Shown: positions 1-8,820 of the stretch, one piece after another
How positions within the stretch are numbered: position 1 is the first letter of the stretch
Layout: each line of letters starts with the position of its first letter
Notes under the pieces: model-generated
What the model was told of the DNA's origin: nothing
What the model saw: only the letters and a program-made list of their open reading frames with translations
Database searches by the model: none
Assembly: GCA_020639215.1 (NCBI GenBank)
Contig: JACKHA010000013.1
Location: 1-64,000, forward strand
Direction of reading: 5' to 3'
DNA from: Phycisphaeraceae bacterium
Lineage (GTDB): Bacteria; Planctomycetota; Phycisphaerae; Phycisphaerales; UBA1924
DNA: 64,000 nucleotides
Made by a program: the position numbers and the translations under genes

Positions 1-1
1 C

Positions 2-322
2 GACCCGGAGCGTGCGGGCATCATGTCCCAGGAGTTCATGTCGACCCTGATGGTCATGCGGGGCACGCGCGTGTACCGGATGAACGTGCAGCGGTTCGGG
101 GCCGACAGCGCCCAGGCGGGAGAGGCCCGCGACGCGCTGCGGGCGTCGTTGCAGGCGCAGTTCGACGCGAGACTGGAAGGGGCCGAGCACGAGATCGGGC
201 ACCTGCGCGAGCGTCTGCGGACGCTCGAGGCCGACGTCGAGGCCCAGCGGGCCGATCGCCAGACGCTGATCGATCAGGCGATCAGGCGCATCGAGCAGGA
301 GGCCCCGCGGCGCGGGAGTTGA
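2..322 (+). CDS. C-terminal part of a coiled-coil protein (5' end probably outside window)
   Basis: The reading frame is open from the window edge to a TGA at 320-322. The first in-frame ATG is at 23, but the codons before it (DPERAGI) look like protein, so this is probably the tail of a longer gene. The last 60 residues are rich in Arg, Glu, Leu and Ala with heptad-like spacing, which suggests a coiled coil. There is no signal peptide, membrane segment or recognisable enzyme motif. It converges on yidC with an 17-bp gap. No function can be assigned; a small complete gene starting at 23 remains possible. Confidence 0.5.
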   Translation, partial: DPERAGIMSQEFMSTLMVMRGTRVYRMNVQRFGADSAQAGEARDALRASLQAQFDARLEGAEHEIGHLRERLRTLEADVEAQRADRQTLIDQAIRRIEQEAPRRGS

Positions 323-339
323 CGACGCTCGCCGGTCGT

Positions 340-2781
340 TCACCGATCCTTGAACCGGCGCGGCGGCTCGTCGGCGCGGTCCGGGCGGCGCTGCATGGCC
401 TTGCCGGGGCCGGGCTGGTTACCCTGACGGGCTTGCTGGGCAGCCTCGACGCGTTTGGCCATGCGGGCCAGGAACGAGTCGGAGTTTGACACAGCCTTTC
501 GTCGGGCGGCGGCCAGGGCCTTGGCCTTCTCGGGGTCGTCCAGCCCGTGCTTCTCGATGTGCTTCTTGATCCAGCGGGTCTGGAAGATGGCGATGGTCGA
601 GTTGGCGATGAAGTACAGCGTGAAGCCGGATGGGGCGGAGTACATGAACACGGGGAACATGACGACCATGAGCCACTTGCTGAGGACCTGGGCCTGTTTC
701 TGCTCGGGCGTCATGGTGGCCGAGGTCGGCGGGGTGAAGTACTTCTGGTGCGAGTAGAACACCAGGGCGAGCACGAACGGCAGGATGTTCAGCGATGAGA
801 CGGGGATCCCGAGCAGCGGGATCTTGAAGACCTGGCCGAACGGGATGAACGAGTCGGCCTCGGACAGATCCGCCATGAAGGGCCAGTCGGCGGTGATCAT
901 CTGGAACGCGCCGAAGAACGCGGCCTCGTGGCGGAGTTCGACCGCGAAGTAGATCATGGCCGACAGGGCGATCCAGATCGGGGTCTGGAGGAACGGCGGG
1001 ATGCAGCCGACGAACGAGGCGGGGGTGATGCCCTCCTCGCGCCAGAGTTTGGCCATCTCTTTTTGGAGTGCGGCCTTGTCGTCCTTGTAGCGCTCCTGCA
1101 GCTTCTTCTGCTTGGGCGCCATGGACTGCATCTGCTTGGCGAAGCGCTGGGTGCGGATCTGCGACCAGTGCTGCACGGGGTGGAGCACGCCGCGGACGAT
1201 GAACACGAGCACGATGATGGCCAGGGCCCAGTCCTGGGTGACGTAGGTATGGATGGCGCGGAGCAGGGAGATGAGCGGCCCGGTGATCCACGAGAACGTG
1301 CACGGGGCGCAGAAACCGCCGAAGTTGTACACCACCATGCCGCCCAGGCCGGCGGCGGCGGCGATCGGGTCGCGCTCGATCACGGGACGGGACAGCGGGC
1401 CGGCGAACATGCCGACGCGCGAGGAGGCGGTGGCGCCGGGCTCGACGCGGACGGGCACCTGCGTGATCCGCATGGCGAGGATCTGGTCGTCGGTGCCGAT
1501 CCCGGTGGTGGCGACGAGCGGCTCGATGCGCTCGACACCGATCAGGCCCTTGTCGGGTCGGGTGGCGGTGGGGTCGACCAGCGTGTGGATGGCGACGCCG
1601 AAGTAGCGGTTGGTCATGCCCGCCCAGACGAGCGTGCGCTCATTGTCGATGGAGGCCTGGGTGGGCCAGAGGTCGGACGGCACGGCGCTGGCGGCGCGGT
1701 TGGCGGCGGTGATGGCCGAGCGGCGCGGGCGGAGGTCGTTGTCGGCGACCACGAACTGCTGTGTGGGGTCACTCTGGGCGCTGGCGAGGTAGCCGAAGCG
1801 GACGCGGCGCTTGTCGCCTCCGTAGCCGGCGACCTGGCTGCCCATCGTGTCGGGGACCAGGTCGATGGGGCCGAAGTGCTGGACCTGGACATCGAGCGGG
1901 CGGGTCGTGCGGTTGATGACGTCCTGCGAGACGGCGACGACGTAAGAGTTCGGGGTGAGCGCGTAGCGCCGGCGGATGGTCAGGAGCGGCGTCTCGACTG
2001 GCGCGTCCGGGGCTCCGCCGGCTTCGACGACCGTCGCCTCGAAGACGGCGAAGGACTCGCCGGCCTCGACCTGGTTCCAGACGTTCTCGCCGGATGGGCC
2101 GGCCCAGAGCAGGCAGGAGCGGGTGGTTCCGTTCTCGGTGATGAACACCTGGGCGGCGGCCATGGGCGAAGCCGCGCGGGTGCGGCCCGAGGGAGTGCCG
2201 TCGGGGTTAGGCGCGATCCACTGGCGGGTGACCTGGATGGGCTGGCTCTGCTCGGCGCGCCAGGTGGTGTGGTGGTGGGCCAGGAGCAGTTGCTCGATGC
2301 CCGCGCCGTACTGGGAGAACTCGATGCGGAGCTCGTAGGGAGAGGTCTCGTCGAGGAGCCCCGGGATCGGCTGGGCGGTGTCCGGATCGAGGTGATAGGC
2401 CGCGCCGATGCCCGACCAGTCGGCGGGGGTCTGGGTTGAGGCGCGGGCGAAGAGCGTGGATGGTGTGGGGGTGGTTGGCGGAGCGGCGGTGGAGGGTTCG
2501 GTGGATGCGGGCGGATGCTGCGTGGCCGGTGTGGGGGGTTGCTGGGCGGGATGGGGTTCCGCTGTCGGTTGGGAAGCCGACGGGTCGGACCTGTCGGCTT
2601 CGGGGGAGTGCTCAGGAGTCTGTGGCTGGTTGGAAGCGGGGGTTGGTTGGCTCGCTGGCTGCCCGGAAGCGGGGGTCTTCGGCTTGCTGTTGGCCCAGAA
2701 CGAGGCCACCACGCCGACACCGGCCAGCCCGACAATCAGCGGCACCAACACGCGGACGAGGGGGTTCTTCTGGTTCGGCAT
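340..2781 (-). CDS. yidC: Membrane protein insertase YidC, with extended proline-rich linker
   Basis: YidC/Oxa1 inserts and folds inner-membrane proteins, alone or with Sec. The 813-residue product is much longer than E. coli YidC (about 550). It has one N-terminal membrane segment (about 8-28), a Pro/Thr/Gln-rich linker (about 30-105), a periplasmic beta-rich domain (about 110-480), and the conserved insertase core with a basic cytoplasmic loop (KQKKLQERYKDDK) followed by the IPPFLQTPIWIALS segment. The C-terminal tail is basic, as expected for ribosome contact. The ATG at 2781 begins the hydrophobic anchor directly. rnpA and rpmH, common yidC neighbours, are not seen in this window. The identification is secure; the role of the long linker is unknown. 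Confidence 0.95.
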   Translation of the reverse strand: MPNQKNPLVRVLVPLIVGLAGVGVVASFWANSKPKTPASGQPASQPTPASNQPQTPEHSPEADRSDPSASQPTAEPHPAQQPPTPATQHPPASTEPSTAAPPTTPTPSTLFARASTQTPADWSGIGAAYHLDPDTAQPIPGLLDETSPYELRIEFSQYGAGIEQLLLAHHHTTWRAEQSQPIQVTRQWIAPNPDGTPSGRTRAASPMAAAQVFITENGTTRSCLLWAGPSGENVWNQVEAGESFAVFEATVVEAGGAPDAPVETPLLTIRRRYALTPNSYVVAVSQDVINRTTRPLDVQVQHFGPIDLVPDTMGSQVAGYGGDKRRVRFGYLASAQSDPTQQFVVADNDLRPRRSAITAANRAASAVPSDLWPTQASIDNERTLVWAGMTNRYFGVAIHTLVDPTATRPDKGLIGVERIEPLVATTGIGTDDQILAMRITQVPVRVEPGATASSRVGMFAGPLSRPVIERDPIAAAAGLGGMVVYNFGGFCAPCTFSWITGPLISLLRAIHTYVTQDWALAIIVLVFIVRGVLHPVQHWSQIRTQRFAKQMQSMAPKQKKLQERYKDDKAALQKEMAKLWREEGITPASFVGCIPPFLQTPIWIALSAMIYFAVELRHEAAFFGAFQMITADWPFMADLSEADSFIPFGQVFKIPLLGIPVSSLNILPFVLALVFYSHQKYFTPPTSATMTPEQKQAQVLSKWLMVVMFPVFMYSAPSGFTLYFIANSTIAIFQTRWIKKHIEKHGLDDPEKAKALAAARRKAVSNSDSFLARMAKRVEAAQQARQGNQPGPGKAMQRRPDRADEPPRRFKDR

Positions 2782-2901
2782 GGTCGTGGGGTGGGCGTCT
2801 CGGGCGTGCCGGCGTGGGGCCGGCCCCGCCCGACCGGGCAGGACGGGGACGATAGGTCGTTGGGATCGCGTTGTCGGCCCGTTCGCGGCGAGGCGCGGGC
2901 C

Positions 2902-3393
2902 CTACCAGTCGACCGGCACCCAGCGGAGCAACTCTTCGCGGTCGATTTCGTCGACAGGCCTGACTTCGAGCGACTGACCGTCTCGCTGGGCGGCGGAGTA
3001 CCCCCACGGCGAGGCTTCGGTCGGGAACGTCAGCGTCAGGCCGCCGTCTTTGTACCACGTGCGGACCTGGGTCCATCGCATGGAGTCTGGACTCTCGTCG
3101 GTCCTCTGCCCGACGACGAGCCGGCTTCCGGCTCCCGGATAGGCGACGCGCTGCGCGTCGGTCGCCCGGCTCGATCGCCATGTTCCGCCCGGTTCGACAG
3201 AGACGAGGAATGCTCCGCCGGCCCTCCGGCCGCCAAGGAGGCCATCGATGCCGGGCATCGGCCCTCCGGTTGGGAGGTACAGCGCGAGATCGACGGTGTT
3301 GATGGAGTCATTCTCGACCACGACCTCGAATCGCCTCGAGCACCCGAGCATTGCGGACGAGGTGAGCAGAACCAGCAGGAGTGCGAGGCGCAT
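2902..3393 (-). CDS. Small lipoprotein of unknown function
   Basis: This 163-residue protein starts with a textbook lipoprotein signal: a hydrophobic stretch LALLLVLLTSSAMLGC with the acylated Cys at residue 18. The remainder is polar, with a central Gly/Pro segment (PTGGPMPGIDGLLGG) and no known catalytic motif. A clear Shine-Dalgarno AAGGAG lies just before the ATG. The gene lies upstream of yidC on the same strand with a 120-bp gap, so a link to membrane biogenesis is conceivable but not shown. No family was recognised. Confidence 0.7.
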   Translation of the reverse strand: MRLALLLVLLTSSAMLGCSRRFEVVVENDSINTVDLALYLPTGGPMPGIDGLLGGRRAGGAFLVSVEPGGTWRSSRATDAQRVAYPGAGSRLVVGQRTDESPDSMRWTQVRTWYKDGGLTLTFPTEASPWGYSAAQRDGQSLEVRPVDEIDREELLRWVPVDW

Positions 3394-3427
3394 GTGAGTC
3401 TCCTTCGGGGGTTGGGCGAGCCGCCTG

Positions 3428-4768
3428 TCAGCCCGCCTCGGACTCGATCGAGGCCCCGCTGGCGGGCTTCATGATCTCGCGGAGCACGACGGTGGCGAAG
3501 GCGCCGCGTTCGAGTTCAAAGGCAACGCGGACGTAGGAGCCGTGCTCGTCGACGCCGCCCTCGACCTGGGGGGCGATGACGGGGACGCGCAGGGGGCGGC
3601 GGGCGCCCTCGATGTCGTGCGAGCCGCGCGAGGCGGGGCGGGCGGCGTAGCGGTCGAGGTCCTCGGTGGAGACACCGGCGGCTTCGAGGCAGCGGCGCTC
3701 GAGGTCGCCGCTCGCGCCGTCGCAGCGTCGCATGCTCACGCCCCACATGGGGCCGGTGGGGCTGAGTTCGAGTCGGGCGGCGCGGTCGGCCAGGTCGGGC
3801 TCGGCGAACACGTCGGGGGTGACGTGGAACTGGCCGCGCGTGGCGTGGATGTGGGCGATGCAGCCCAGGCGCAGCGTGCCGAAGGACCCGTCGAGCACGC
3901 GGGCGTCGAGCACGGCGTTGAAGACGGCGGACTGGAAGGCCGAAAGCATGAACTTGCGCACGCGGTCGTCGAGGCGTGCGAGGATGCGGTCGGGGGGCAC
4001 GCCTCGGGCGAGCATGCCCAGGGCGTTGCGCTCGGTGCGGAGCGAGCGGGGGAAGGCGTCGATGGCCTCGGCGAATCGGCCCTGGGCGTAGAGGGCGCGG
4101 CCCTCGGGCTGCTGCTCCGGGTGGTCGGGGCAGGGGGCGAGCAGGTGGTCGAGGGCGCCGGGGGGGTCGCCAAGGAGGATGGCGCGGCCGACGAGGTGGT
4201 TGTTGGCGCAGTGCCCGAAGCGTTGCTCGCCGAAGCGGTTGGGCACGCCGGTGCGTTCGAGGCGGTCGAGCACCCTCTTGGCGGGCAGGGCGGCGGTGGC
4301 GGGGACGCTCCGGATACGGATGGAGAAGCGGTTGCCGCCCAGGTGCCCGGTGCGCAGTTTGTTGGTGTGGTAGTCGGCCCACAGGACGCCGACGCGGTCG
4401 TGCTCGAGCGAGGGGAAGTCCTCGATCTTCCTGCCCGGCACGTGGACGGAGACGACCTGGCGGGTGATCGCGGGCTTGTCCTTCATGCCCGCGTAGCCGA
4501 CGGCACGCCGGTCGACGCGGAAGTGGCGGGCGATGATCTCGACCATCTCAAGGGTCGAGAGGCCGCGTTTCTCGACGAACAGGTAGATGTGCTCACCCTG
4601 GCCGGAGGGCTGGTAGAGGGGCGTTTCTTCGACGAGGAAGTCCTCCGGGCGCTGCTTGATGACGCCGCCGATGGGGGGGACGTCGGCGGTGATGTACGCG
4701 GCGGGGACGATGTGGGGGTCGGGGGCGGAGGCGTTGGGCGGCGTGCTGTCGCGGGCATCGTGTGGCAT
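3428..4768 (-). CDS. truD: tRNA pseudouridine(13) synthase TruD
   Basis: TruD isomerises U13 of certain tRNAs to pseudouridine. The 446-residue protein carries the TruD signature GYAGMKDKPAITRQ, with the catalytic Asp at about residue 97, preceded by the family's KQRPEDFLVEE and GEHIYLFVEKRG segments. It also has the NRFGEQRFG motif near residue 180. It is about 90 residues longer than E. coli TruD, mostly in the variable middle region and at the C-terminus. It is followed at a short distance by the lipoprotein gene at 2902-3393, and the ATG at 4768 gives a sensible N-terminus. Confidence 0.93.
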   Translation of the reverse strand: MPHDARDSTPPNASAPDPHIVPAAYITADVPPIGGVIKQRPEDFLVEETPLYQPSGQGEHIYLFVEKRGLSTLEMVEIIARHFRVDRRAVGYAGMKDKPAITRQVVSVHVPGRKIEDFPSLEHDRVGVLWADYHTNKLRTGHLGGNRFSIRIRSVPATAALPAKRVLDRLERTGVPNRFGEQRFGHCANNHLVGRAILLGDPPGALDHLLAPCPDHPEQQPEGRALYAQGRFAEAIDAFPRSLRTERNALGMLARGVPPDRILARLDDRVRKFMLSAFQSAVFNAVLDARVLDGSFGTLRLGCIAHIHATRGQFHVTPDVFAEPDLADRAARLELSPTGPMWGVSMRRCDGASGDLERRCLEAAGVSTEDLDRYAARPASRGSHDIEGARRPLRVPVIAPQVEGGVDEHGSYVRVAFELERGAFATVVLREIMKPASGASIESEAG

Positions 4769-4812
4769 GGCGTGCTTGCGCTGGAGACGGGGGCGCCGAG
4801 ACGGGGTTCGGC

Positions 4813-5259
4813 TCAGAGTTCCTCGCCGCCGGCGGCCTCGATGACGTGGTCCTCGACGTAGACGGGCACGCCGTGGGCGATGCCCAGGGCGATGGCGTCG
4901 CTGGGGCGGGAGTCGACGTTGACCAAGTCTCCGTCGTGTCGGCGGATGTCGAGCGTGGCGTAGAAGGTGGAGTCGGCCAGGTCGGTGACGGTGACGGACT
5001 CGAGCACGCCACCGAGTTCGCGGATGACGGCGGCGAGCAGGTCATGGGTCTGCGGGCGTTTGATGGGCGTGCCGGAGAGGCCTCGCTCGATGGCGCTGGC
5101 CTCGGGCAGGCCGATGACGATGGGGAAGGAGCGGGGGGGAGCGTCGTCGGCGCTCTGGTCGTCGTCGCCATCGGTCTGGCGGACCTCGCGGAGTTCGATG
5201 ATCTGGTAGTCGTTGAGTTCGCGGATGAGGATGCGGCTCAGTTCCATCAGCACGCGCAT
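4813..5259 (-). CDS. Bifunctional nuclease (BFN/DUF151) family protein
   Basis: The 148 residues match the BFN/DUF151 fold: an N-terminal strand region, FPIVIGLPEASAIERGL, then the hallmark VDSRPSDAIALGIAHGVPVYV near the C-terminus. Relatives in plants and bacteria have been reported to have DNase/RNase activity, but the biochemical role of bacterial members is unsettled. A Shine-Dalgarno GGAGGG sits six bases before the ATG. An acidic insert (GDDDQSADD) interrupts the first third. It lies between truD and a thioesterase gene on the same strand. Confidence 0.85.
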   Translation of the reverse strand: MRVLMELSRILIRELNDYQIIELREVRQTDGDDDQSADDAPPRSFPIVIGLPEASAIERGLSGTPIKRPQTHDLLAAVIRELGGVLESVTVTDLADSTFYATLDIRRHDGDLVNVDSRPSDAIALGIAHGVPVYVEDHVIEAAGGEEL

Positions 5260-5374
5260 GGGCGGCCCTCCGCTGGGCCCGTCCGGTGGGCCGTGCGTCT
5301 CGGACGATCATCGTACGCGGTGGGCGTTTGGGATGGCCGGCCCGCGCGTTCAACTCGGTTGGTTCTGGCGCGTC

Positions 5375-5818
5375 TCATCCGGCCACGCCGCTTCTGGGCT
5401 CGACGCGCATCATGGTCGCCTGCATGAGGGCGACGGGCGTCTCGCGCGAGTCGGCACCGACCGCGACGACCTCGGCGGAAGCGACGCCGATGGTCCGCCC
5501 GACGCGCACGGCACGCCCGCGGGCCAGGAATCGCGCGCCGACGGCCGGGGCGAGGAGGTTGATCTTGAACTCGACGCTGAGCACGGCCGAACCGGGCGGC
5601 ATCCGGGTCAGGCAGGCGTAGCCGCAGGCCGAGTCCGCGACCGTGGCGATGGCTCCGGCGTGGGCGAAGCCGTGTTGCTGGCGGATCGCGTTGGAGAAGG
5701 GGAGTTCGATGTCGACCTCGCCCTCGGTGACGCGCGCCAGCCTGGCGCCCAGCGTCGCGAGCAGGCTCTGGCGCTGGAACGATTCAAGGATTCGCTCGTG
5801 GAGGCTGGGGTCCGGCAT
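5375..5818 (-). CDS. PaaI-family hotdog thioesterase
   Basis: The 147-residue protein has the hotdog thioesterase pattern: an N-terminal helix (HERILESFQRQSLLATLGARL), the HGFAHAGAIATVADSACGYAC helix with the family's HGG/A-like turn and acidic residue, and a C-terminal GRTIGVASAEVVAVG strand. Such enzymes hydrolyse acyl- or aryl-CoA; the substrate cannot be read from sequence. I chose the ATG at 5818 rather than an upstream in-frame start. A TATCCT hexamer lies six bases before it, and the upstream extension is a low-complexity Arg/Pro-rich shadow. Confidence 0.85.
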   Translation of the reverse strand: MPDPSLHERILESFQRQSLLATLGARLARVTEGEVDIELPFSNAIRQQHGFAHAGAIATVADSACGYACLTRMPPGSAVLSVEFKINLLAPAVGARFLARGRAVRVGRTIGVASAEVVAVGADSRETPVALMQATMMRVEPRSGVAG

Positions 5819-5824
5819 GGTGTG

Positions 5825-5830
5825 AGGATA
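5825..5830 (-). promoter_or_regulatory. -10-like TATCCT for the thioesterase gene
   Basis: TATCCT on the minus strand ends six bases before the ATG at 5818. This places the expected transcription start at or next to the start codon, so a leaderless mRNA is inferred. Confidence 0.5.
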
Positions 5831-5886
5831 GATTGTGCGGCGGTGAGGCCTTGCGAGCGATGGCGCGCGACGGCACGGAGACGGCA

Positions 5887-6594
5887 ATGGCACGCGACGC
5901 GGAGCAGGACGATCGGGGGCTGAGCGTGGCCCAGTCTCGTCGGATCGATGAGATCGCGGCGGCGTGGGGGCTCGCAACGATGGTGCTGATGGAGAACGCG
6001 GGGCGAGCGATGGCGGAAGCGGCAGTGCGTGCGGGCGAGGCGAGGGGGCTTGAGTCCGTCGTGGTGGTGGCCGGGCCGGGCAACAACGGGGGCGATGGTC
6101 TGGTGGCGGCGCGGTGGCTGATAAACGCCGGGCGTGAGGTGGCGGTCGTTCATCTCGCCGAGCGGAGCGGGGGCGACGCGGCGGTGCACCGGGGCGTGCT
6201 GGAACGGATGGGTGTGCCCGGCGTCGTGTGGGGCGGGGACGGGGTCGGCACGGGCCTCACGAAAGCGGGGCGAAGCGTGGTTCTGGACTGTGTGTTCGGG
6301 ACCGGGTTGTCGCGAGCCCCGGAGGGTAACGCGGCGGGGGCGATCGGGTGGATCAACGGGATGCGAGAGCGGGGCTCGTGGGTGATTGCCGCGGATGTGC
6401 CCAGCGGGCTGGACGCCGACTCGGGGCGGGCGCTCGGGGCGTGCGTACGGGCGGATGAGACGGTCGCGTTCGTGGCGCGGAAGCGTGGGTTTGGTGCGCC
6501 GGGGGCGGGCGAGTGGTTAGGGCGGGTCACGGTGGCGGACATCGGAGTGCCGCGGGCCATCGTGGATCGGGTTGTTGCGGAGGGGCGGGCCTGA
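5887..6594 (+). CDS. nnrE: NAD(P)H-hydrate epimerase
   Basis: NnrE interconverts the R and S forms of damaged NAD(P)HX so that the dehydratase can repair them. The YjeF-N domain is clear: AQSRRIDEIAAAWG, the nucleotide-binding VAGPGNNGGDGLVAARWL, VLDCVFGTGLSR, and the DVPSGLDADSG motif. The C-terminal dehydratase domain (NnrD) often fused to it is absent, so dehydration must be done by a separate gene. In-frame starts exist at 5833 (TTG), 5860 (ATG) and 5887 (ATG). I prefer 5887 because the extra residues are unlike the family; 5860 is almost as likely. Confidence 0.88.
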   Translation: MARDAEQDDRGLSVAQSRRIDEIAAAWGLATMVLMENAGRAMAEAAVRAGEARGLESVVVVAGPGNNGGDGLVAARWLINAGREVAVVHLAERSGGDAAVHRGVLERMGVPGVVWGGDGVGTGLTKAGRSVVLDCVFGTGLSRAPEGNAAGAIGWINGMRERGSWVIAADVPSGLDADSGRALGACVRADETVAFVARKRGFGAPGAGEWLGRVTVADIGVPRAIVDRVVAEGRA

Positions 6595-6616
6595 TGGGGC
6601 GGGGGCGCGGCCCCGC

Positions 6617-6622
6617 TACGCT
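6617..6622 (+). promoter_or_regulatory. -10-like TACGCT for the 6.6-kb glycosyltransferase
   Basis: TACGCT lies eight bases before the TTG at 6631. This fits the short spacing seen before many starts in this window and favours that TTG over the one at 6622. Confidence 0.4.
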
Positions 6623-6630
6623 TGGCCGCG

Positions 6631-7854
6631 TTGGTTCCCGTGACTCTCAACCTGCTGACCGTTGCGGCCGGGGCGTTCCTGGGCGTGATGTGGCTCGTGG
6701 TGCTCGGGCGGATCGTCCGCTCGCGGAAGCAGGTGCCGAGCCTGCGCGACGCGATCGAGTGGGCCGACGAGGAACCGATCACGCAGCGGATCGTGGCGAT
6801 CGTGCCGGCCCACAACGAGCAGGACTCGATCGGCGGGGTGCTGGCGTCGCTGCGGTCGCAGCGGGACCTTGACGTGGGCGTGGTCCTGGCGCTGGACCGG
6901 TGCACGGACGGCACGCGCGACCGGGCCGAGCAGATCATGGTCGGGCACAAGCGGTTCGAGGTCATGTCGATCGAGGACTGCCCGGACGGGTGGGCGGGCA
7001 AGGTGCACTGCCTGTGGAAAGCGGTCACCGAGTCGCGCCTGGCGGGGCGTGCGGACCTGCTGCTGTTCCTCGACGCGGACGTGGAGTTCGCGCCCGATGC
7101 GATCCGGGCGGCGGCGGCGCTGCTTCGGTCCCGCAAACTTGCGCTTCTGACGCTGCTGCCGACGCTGCGCCATCGCCACTGGTTCGAGCGCGTCGTGCAG
7201 CCGGCGTGCGTGATGGAGCTGATGTACCAGTTCCCGCCCGATCGGGTCAACCGGGCCCCGGGGGCCAAGGGGGGGCGTCGCCCGTTCGTCAACGGGCAGT
7301 TCATCATGGTTCGGCGCGAGGACTACGAGCGGCTCGGCGGGCACATGGCCCTGCGCGATGACATCATGGAGGACTTCGCGCTGGCGAGGCTCGTGGACAG
7401 GGCGGGGCTGGCGGCGGGGGCGTTCCCGGCGGGGGACATGCTCCGGGTCAACATGCACGAGACGTGGGCGTCGTTCGCCAGCGGGTGGAAGCGGATCTTC
7501 ATGGCCGGGGCGGGGCGGAAGGTGCGACGCCTGCGCCGGTGGACGCTGCGCGTGGGGCTTGCGTGTGCGGCGTTGCCCGTGGTGGTCGCGGCGGGTGTGG
7601 TCGCTGCGGCCTTGGTCGGGGCTCCGGCGTGGTCGACGTGGACCGCGATCCCGGTGGGGGCGTTCGGCCTGGTGTCGTGGGTCGTGGCGATCGGCGCGTT
7701 GTACCGGTCGCAGCGGGCCCCGTGGTGGTCGGTGGCGTTGAACCCGGTGGGCTACGGCGTGGCCGCGTGGATCATGGGGCGTGCGGCGCGGGCGGTGGCG
7801 TCGCGCGAGCCGGTGGCGTGGGGGGGGCGGGAGTACGTGTTCGAGGCGAGGTGA
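6631..7854 (+). CDS. Membrane-bound family 2 glycosyltransferase (HpnB/CrtQ-like)
   Basis: A membrane segment at residues about 5-25 precedes a GT2 domain with VAIVPAHNEQDSIG, LLLFLDADVEF (the metal-binding DxD) and the acceptor-side RDDIMEDFALAR motif. Two or three further membrane segments follow at about 305-380. This layout resembles hopanoid-associated HpnB and CrtQ-type transferases. The exact acceptor, lipid or glycolipid, is not known. The TTG at 6631 is chosen because of the hexamer at 6617-6622; TTG 6622 and GTG 6640 are alternatives. No hopanoid or carotenoid genes lie beside it. Confidence 0.8.
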   Translation: MVPVTLNLLTVAAGAFLGVMWLVVLGRIVRSRKQVPSLRDAIEWADEEPITQRIVAIVPAHNEQDSIGGVLASLRSQRDLDVGVVLALDRCTDGTRDRAEQIMVGHKRFEVMSIEDCPDGWAGKVHCLWKAVTESRLAGRADLLLFLDADVEFAPDAIRAAAALLRSRKLALLTLLPTLRHRHWFERVVQPACVMELMYQFPPDRVNRAPGAKGGRRPFVNGQFIMVRREDYERLGGHMALRDDIMEDFALARLVDRAGLAAGAFPAGDMLRVNMHETWASFASGWKRIFMAGAGRKVRRLRRWTLRVGLACAALPVVVAAGVVAAALVGAPAWSTWTAIPVGAFGLVSWVVAIGALYRSQRAPWWSVALNPVGYGVAAWIMGRAARAVASREPVAWGGREYVFEAR

Positions 7855-7876
7855 CACGGGCACGCTTGCCCCGGCG

Positions 7877-8212
7877 CTACTTCGACGCCGCGAGGGTGTA
7901 GCTCTCTTTGAGCCACTTCTTCCACGTTCGCGCCGGGAACGGTTTCGTGCCGGAGAATCGCGCGGTGACCCAGCCGGTGGTTCCAACCTGCACGTCCTCC
8001 GGCGCGTCCTGGCCCATGGTCTGGGCCTCCGGAAGGGAGCCGCGCAAGCGGAACATCGCTTTGAACCGTCCTCCCTGCTGCCCGACGTAGAGGAACGCCT
8101 TGCCGCCAACCTTGAACGACGTCTGGGTGCAGGACGTCCCGATGTCCGCCCCCGGGAGGGCGGCTGCGGCGGTGATCATCGCCTCGAGGGGGCTGTCGGT
8201 CTTGGCGGGCAA
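7877..8212 (-). CDS. YjbR/MmcQ-like small protein
   Basis: The 111 residues fit the YjbR/MmcQ (CyaY-like) family: FKVGGKAFLYVG, a second strand with FKAMFRL, a GWVTARF strand and a C-terminal WLKESYTLAA helix. The family is common, often called DNA-binding on structural grounds, and its cellular role is unproven. The start is a TTG at 8212 with a GGAG site about eight bases upstream. The gene converges on the glycosyltransferase with a 22-bp gap. Confidence 0.7.
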   Translation of the reverse strand: MPAKTDSPLEAMITAAAALPGADIGTSCTQTSFKVGGKAFLYVGQQGGRFKAMFRLRGSLPEAQTMGQDAPEDVQVGTTGWVTARFSGTKPFPARTWKKWLKESYTLAASK

Positions 8213-8315
8213 CGCGGGTCTCCGGGGCGTCGCATCTCGCCCGATTGCGGGTCGGCGAGATCGCCCGCGTCCACGATTGGATCGCGTTCTCGGGCGAAGC
8301 GGGCTGGGCGAGCAC

Positions 8316-8549
8316 TCAGACCGCGACGCGCAGCGACTGCTGGTTCAGATCGTCGGCCAGTCGCTGGGCCAGTTCGCGGGAATCGCAGCGCTGCATCGTG
8401 GCCCAGCCGATGCTGGACAATCGGGTCCAGACGTACCACTCGCCGGACTGATCGGTGTCGGCCCGGAACGCGGCGGCACCCGAGGACGGCGGCGCGAACG
8501 CGGCTCGGCCTTCGAGCGACAGCGGGCGGTTGATCGGATCGATGCCCAT
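8316..8549 (-). CDS. Small protein of unknown function (77 aa)
   Basis: A strong Shine-Dalgarno AAGGAGG lies just before the ATG at 8549, which fixes the start inside a longer open frame. The product begins MGIDPINRPLSLEGRAAF and has no signal peptide or membrane segment. It ends in a predicted helix, SRELAQRLADDLNQQ, with a short aromatic strand before it (GEWYVWTRL). The pattern resembles small cytosolic proteins of planctomycetes, but I recognise no family. It is upstream of the YjbR-like gene with a 103-bp gap. Confidence 0.6.
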   Translation of the reverse strand: MGIDPINRPLSLEGRAAFAPPSSGAAAFRADTDQSGEWYVWTRLSSIGWATMQRCDSRELAQRLADDLNQQSLRVAV

Positions 8550-8710
8550 GCGATTCCTCCTTGCACGGGGTCCGCCGCGGGGGATGGTTCGCGGCGGCGG
8601 ACACGGGTGTCCGGGTGTGCCCGGTCTTGGCCCTTTTGCGGAGCCCAACTGGCACGCTCGGCGACCTCGACTCCTACGAGGCCGGACAACGCATGTTCGC
8701 ATAAACGCCC

Positions 8711-8727
8711 CCCGGTTGTCAAGGGTT
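8711..8727 (-). other. Shared 17-nt intergenic motif, copy 1
   Basis: The plus strand reads cccggttgtcaagggtt; 31422-31438 reads ctcggttgtcaaggatt. On the minus strand both contain TTGACA, a consensus -35 hexamer, facing minus-strand genes, but neither has a convincing -10 at 16-18 bases. The role is unknown. Confidence 0.35.
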
Positions 8728-8820
8728 GGTGGGAAGTTGATAAAGGCTTCGTTAGCGTGGGCAAACTTTGTGGATTGTGCGTGGCGCGGCGTGGTCCGGG
8801 GACGCGAGCGTCGGGGCGAG

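Noticed and set aside
928..2439. 503-aa open frame on the plus strand across yidC
   Set aside because: It is a shadow of yidC in very GC-rich DNA: monotonous Gly/Asp/Val/Leu/Arg composition, no domain, and the opposite strand encodes an unmistakable insertase.
3542..4861. 439-aa plus-strand frame over truD
   Set aside because: Shadow of truD; composition is almost only Gly, Ala, Val, Glu and Asp.
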